Below, piece by piece: positions 5,039 to 6,006 of a DNA stretch of 6,006 bases. Source of the DNA: Mageeibacillus sp. UBA5442 (GTDB lineage: Bacteria > Bacillota > Clostridia > Saccharofermentanales > DTU023). The notes under the pieces were generated by a model. The model ran no database searches. It was given only the letters and a program-made list of their open reading frames with translations, and was not told the origin of the DNA. Numbering within the stretch: the first letter of the stretch is position 1; every line of letters starts with the position of its first letter. Both the position numbers and the translations under genes were made by a program. The stretch is from the NCBI GenBank assembly GCA_002427475.1, contig DIRG01000021.1:1-6006 (forward strand), given 5' to 3'.

Positions 5039-6006
5039 AGTGAACGTCCTCCAGAAATAAATTTAAGTTTTCTATAGACATATTAGGATTGATGGTGTTT
5101 TCGTGGCTGATGGCGAGTCTAGCAGCTGCTATCCCCACTCTGGCACTTTCCTCAATTCCTAATCTATTAATGTAAGCATATGCCAAAGCTGCAAGGAATG
5201 CATCACCCGCACCGGTTGCATTTATAACTTCCATAGCGGGACCGCTAACAATCCCACTTTTGCGACCATTATAGAAGAAGGCCCCGTCTTTGCCTAAGCT
5301 AATGAAAACATTTTTGACGCCTTGGTCCACAAAGTATTTACCTGCTCTGAGCAGGTCTTCGCGAGTATCAATCTTTATCCCCGACAAGAGCTCAGCTTCG
5401 ACCTTATTAGGTTTGATCGTATGAAAATACCCAATCAGATCCTTTACCTTCACTGCCTTAGCGGTGGACACGGTATCGAGGAAAAAGACGAGATCCTTAT
5501 AGGTAGTTACAAGGAATTCAATAATTCTTTTGGGCATGTTGCAGTCGATAACGACCAGTTGTGATTTTTGAATTATTTGATCTTTGGATTTGATAAACTC
5601 AGTCGAGATACGTTCAAAAATATCCATTGAAGAAATCGCCACAGCCATATCACCTGTTTCATCCAAAACTGACAAGTATGTTGAAGTTGCACCGCCTTCA
5701 AGAAAAAGCGATTCAGACATGTCCACACCGTTCATCTTACATTCATCGTGGATTTTTTTGCCATAAATATCTTGACCGATTGCACTGATAAGCTTGATGG
5801 ATATTCCAAGTCGAGACATATTCTCGGCAATGTTCCGACCTACGCCGCCTAAAGAAATTTTGACAGCACCCGGATTCGAATCTGCGGGGATCAGCTCTCG
5901 ATAAGGAAAACCTTGGATATCGACATTAACACCACCAATGACGGTGGAGTACGACTTTGTATCTGTGATATAACCTTTCCCGATAATCAGACCTTTTTTC
6001 ATTAAG
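5028..6006 (-). CDS. psuK: Pseudouridine kinase, PfkB family (5' end outside the window)
   Basis: This PfkB/ribokinase-family kinase is predicted to phosphorylate pseudouridine to pseudouridine 5'-phosphate, the substrate of the adjacent psuG. Counting from the Met at 6002, it shows the N-terminal strand VIGGVNVDIQG (21-31), ADSNPG (40-45) shared with E. coli YeiC, the substrate-site motif GGVGRN (52-57), TIKPNKVEAELLSG (195-208), and the C-terminal PfkB signature INATGAGDAFLAAL (260-273) with catalytic-base Asp267. The start is doubtful. The frame stays open to the window edge (a Leu codon precedes the Met) and no ribosome binding site is visible. The first residues, MKKGLIIGKGYI, look like the last part of a winged-helix domain, which many Firmicutes kinases of this type carry in front. 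I therefore treat the gene as partial, with roughly 45-60 more residues probably upstream. The substrate call rests on the psuG overlap plus the YeiC-like motifs. Confidence 0.9.
   Translation of the reverse strand, partial: LMKKGLIIGKGYITDTKSYSTVIGGVNVDIQGFPYRELIPADSNPGAVKISLGGVGRNIAENMSRLGISIKLISAIGQDIYGKKIHDECKMNGVDMSESLFLEGGATSTYLSVLDETGDMAVAISSMDIFERISTEFIKSKDQIIQKSQLVVIDCNMPKRIIEFLVTTYKDLVFFLDTVSTAKAVKVKDLIGYFHTIKPNKVEAELLSGIKIDTREDLLRAGKYFVDQGVKNVFISLGKDGAFFYNGRKSGIVSGPAMEVINATGAGDAFLAALAYAYINRLGIEESARVGIAAARLAISHENTINPNMSIENLNLFLEDVHYVE
5047..5052 (-). promoter_or_regulatory. Ribosome binding site of psuG inside psuK
   Basis: On the minus strand GGAGGA lies within the last codons of psuK, 8 nt before the psuG ATG. 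It decides the psuG start and shows that the overlap of the two genes is genuine rather than an annotation artefact. Confidence 0.75.

Overview
The window looks like chromosomal DNA of an anaerobic, Clostridia-like Firmicute. The evidence is moderate GC, strong AGGAG-type ribosome binding sites, a class A flavodiiron protein, an RIC/ScdA-type di-iron protein and a Firmicutes-style pseudouridine catabolic pair. No species can be named from the sequence alone. The ordinary genes account for nearly all of it. No CRISPR array, rRNA, tRNA, complete insertion sequence or clearly new multigene system is visible.

Left part (about 1-2703): a nitrosative/oxidative stress locus. An RIC/ScdA/YtfE-type iron-sulfur-repair protein lies on the minus strand (690 to 34). 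A flavodiiron protein (FprA type, 1444-2628, plus strand) has every di-iron ligand at canonical spacing and ends at a strong intrinsic terminator (2666-2703). Between them is a plus-strand remnant of a MacB/FtsX-type ABC permease (755-1288). It keeps only the last three membrane segments and has no start. Both flanking genes carry operator-like palindromes in their upstream regions: a CRP/FNR-like TTGAT-N4-GTCAA box before fprA, and a perfect 13-bp palindrome before the RIC gene.

Middle part (2713-4010, minus strand): a two-gene operon in which a COG2316-type HD-domain hydrolase overlaps a DUF554 (YdfK/YqgA-like) membrane protein by an ATGA. Neither has a firmly known substrate. A hairpin at 4057-4084 separates this operon from the genes upstream of it.

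Right part (4124-6006, minus strand): pseudouridine catabolism. A PfkB-family pseudouridine kinase (psuK) overlaps pseudouridine-5'-phosphate glycosidase (psuG) by 11 nt. Together they would convert pseudouridine to pseudouridine 5'-phosphate and then to uracil plus ribose 5-phosphate. The kinase reading frame runs off the window edge. Its first visible residues resemble the end of a winged-helix domain, so the real gene is probably a wHTH-kinase fusion that begins outside the window.
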